Assembly: GCA_038276395.1 (NCBI GenBank)
Contig: JBBQAA010000053.1
Span: 1-14,360 of the forward strand
Direction: 5' to 3'
Source: JBBQAA01 sp038276395
Lineage (GTDB): Bacteria > Actinomycetota > Thermoleophilia > Solirubrobacterales > Solirubrobacteraceae
DNA: 14,360 nt
A program made the translations under genes and the position numbers. Under the pieces are notes generated by a model. That model did not search any database and was not told the origin of the DNA. It was given only the letters and a program-made list of their open reading frames with translations. Positions within the stretch are counted from its first letter, which is position 1. The number at the start of each line of letters is the position of its first letter. Of this stretch, positions 13,300-14,360 are shown one piece after another.

Positions 13300-14360
13300 T
13301 CAGTGCCGCGAGTCGGCGGTAGGTCCCGGGGTCCTGGCGCCGGTGAGCAGGATCGCGCGCAGGGGGACGGCGGCGATCCACGGCACCCAGTCGCGCACGT
13401 GGTCGAGGTGAAGCCGGTCCCGCGGGGCGGGGCGAGGGTCCAGGGCTCCTGCTGCCAGCCCGGTCCCACGAGGTCGTAGGTGCGACGGGAGGGCCGGCAT
13501 GGACAGCGTGTCGTGCAGCAGGAGCCGGGCCGGCGCGAAGTCGTGGTGGTCGCCGGTCAGGCGGTAGAGCTCGGTCAGCTCGGGGACGTCCTGCGACCCG
13601 TACTCGTCGACCCCTGAGGCGCTACTCGTCACGAGGCCGAGTCCCGTGCTGGGCACCCCGCGCTTCCAGCCGAGCTCGGCGTTGCGGGCGTCGACGGGCA
13701 TGGGGACATCCCACAGGTAGGTCCAGGTCTCGAGCACGCTCGCGTCGCTGCGGGCGCGGCGGAGCCAGGTGCTACCCCAGCGAGAGGCGCCGGCCGGCCT
13801 GCTCGGCGCCGAGCGCGCCGAAGCGGAAGCGGCGGTCGACGCGTCGTCTCCGGGGTCGTGCCGTCCTCCTCGGTGGTGGCGCCGTCCGGGCGGGCGTGCA
13901 GCAGTGTCAGCGAGCTGCCGGTCGCGGAAGTGGACGCCGAAGAGCGGGGCGGGCAGGCGGTTCTCGCGGATGCGCACGATCCCCCGTAGCCGCGGCCGTA
14001 GGTTGGAGCGCTCCCGATGGCCAGTCGGTCCGGGTTGCCCGCCGGGGGGAGGTGGGCGGTCGAGCCGTAGATCATCCCGGGCGCGAAGTAGCCGACCTGG
14101 CGACGGGACAGGCGGTCCGTGTCGGCCAGGGTCAGCGCGGAGACGAAGCCGCCGCGAGCCGAGCCGTGGACGACGAGCGTGCGGGTCACGCGCAGCTCGT
14201 CCCCGCGGACGCTCCAGCGATCCTCGACGGCGACCCGGACCCCGAGGGCGACCGGCACGCTCGCTCGCGCCCTCACCTCGCGGCCGGCACGGCGCACGGA
14301 GCCGTAGCCGCGGCTGATGACCGGGCGGCGAGGGCGGCGGCGGCGGGTCCGGCGCCTCGC
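13300..14360 (-). pseudogene. Repeatedly frameshifted large protein, possibly glycoside-hydrolase-like; runs off the window
   Basis: The minus strand encodes one continuous-looking protein split over three frames. Coherent pieces in order: SVRRAGREVRARASVPV to APTYGRGYGG (about 14310-13985), IVRIRENRLPAPLFGVHF (about 13980-13925), LTLLHARPDGATTEED (about 13910-13860), VDRRFRFGALGAEQAG (about 13840-13785), RSDASVLETWTYLWDVP to RLLLHDTLSMP (about 13760-13500), TYDLVGPGWQQEPWTL (about 13480-13430), and HLDHVRDWVPWIAAVP (about 13415-13345), ending TGA at 13302-13300. At least six single-base shifts join them, plus an in-frame TAG at 13774-13772 in one frame. The order (beta-rich half, then a YRLTGDHHDFAPARLLL-type helical half) hints at a sugar-acting alpha/alpha-barrel enzyme, unconfirmed. 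Either true decay or sequencing error; every other gene here reads cleanly. Confidence 0.6.

Overview
The window is very GC-rich (by eye above 70%), densely packed with short intergenic gaps, and uses many GTG starts. Several gene starts have an actinobacterial-type TAnnnT -10 hexamer only 7 to 12 bases upstream, which suggests leaderless or short-leader transcripts. The gene content (ArsA/Get3-like ATPase with a C-terminal HSP20-like domain, CoxD/CoxE-like pair, P450, long acyl-CoA dehydrogenase, Gly/Ser-rich lipoprotein) fits a high-GC actinobacterium, possibly of the Thermoleophilia/Solirubrobacterales type. That placement is an inference.

Layout. 1-139: the left end of an IS630-like insertion sequence, with the first 26 codons of its transposase, abutting the stop codon of the next gene. 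137-2775 (minus): a thiamine-precursor ABC importer (ThiZ ATPase, ThiX permease, ThiY lipoprotein), joined by 4-base overlaps and preceded by a recognisable TPP riboswitch. 2820-2870: a long hairpin. 2894-4195 (minus): a cytochrome P450. 4317-6583 (minus): a CoxD-like MoxR ATPase followed by a CoxE-like VWA protein. 6616-8753 (plus): a small two-helix membrane protein, a 578-residue acyl-CoA dehydrogenase and a 59-residue membrane peptide. 8765-9478 (minus): a four-helix membrane protein with a Pro/Arg-rich tail. 9530-11069 (minus): an ArsA/Get3-family ATPase and an overlapping 126-residue helical partner. 11127-13278 (plus): a large lipoprotein and a CAX-type Ca2+/H+ antiporter. 13300-14360 (minus): a repeatedly frameshifted large protein that runs off the window.

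Working together. The thi operon is a self-contained import unit under thiamine pyrophosphate feedback. The CoxD/CoxE pair is probably a chaperone-like maturation machine whose client is not in the window. The ArsA-like gene and its overlapping partner look like one functional unit, divergent from the lipoprotein/CAX unit across a 57-base shared promoter region. No rRNA, tRNA, CRISPR array or prophage is visible. Most of the window is ordinary chromosome; I saw no clear new defence or mobile system. The points most worth following are the orphan CoxDE pair, the ArsA-HSP20 plus partner unit, the lipoprotein-CAX pairing, the recurrent leaderless-type promoters and the dense frameshifts at the right end.
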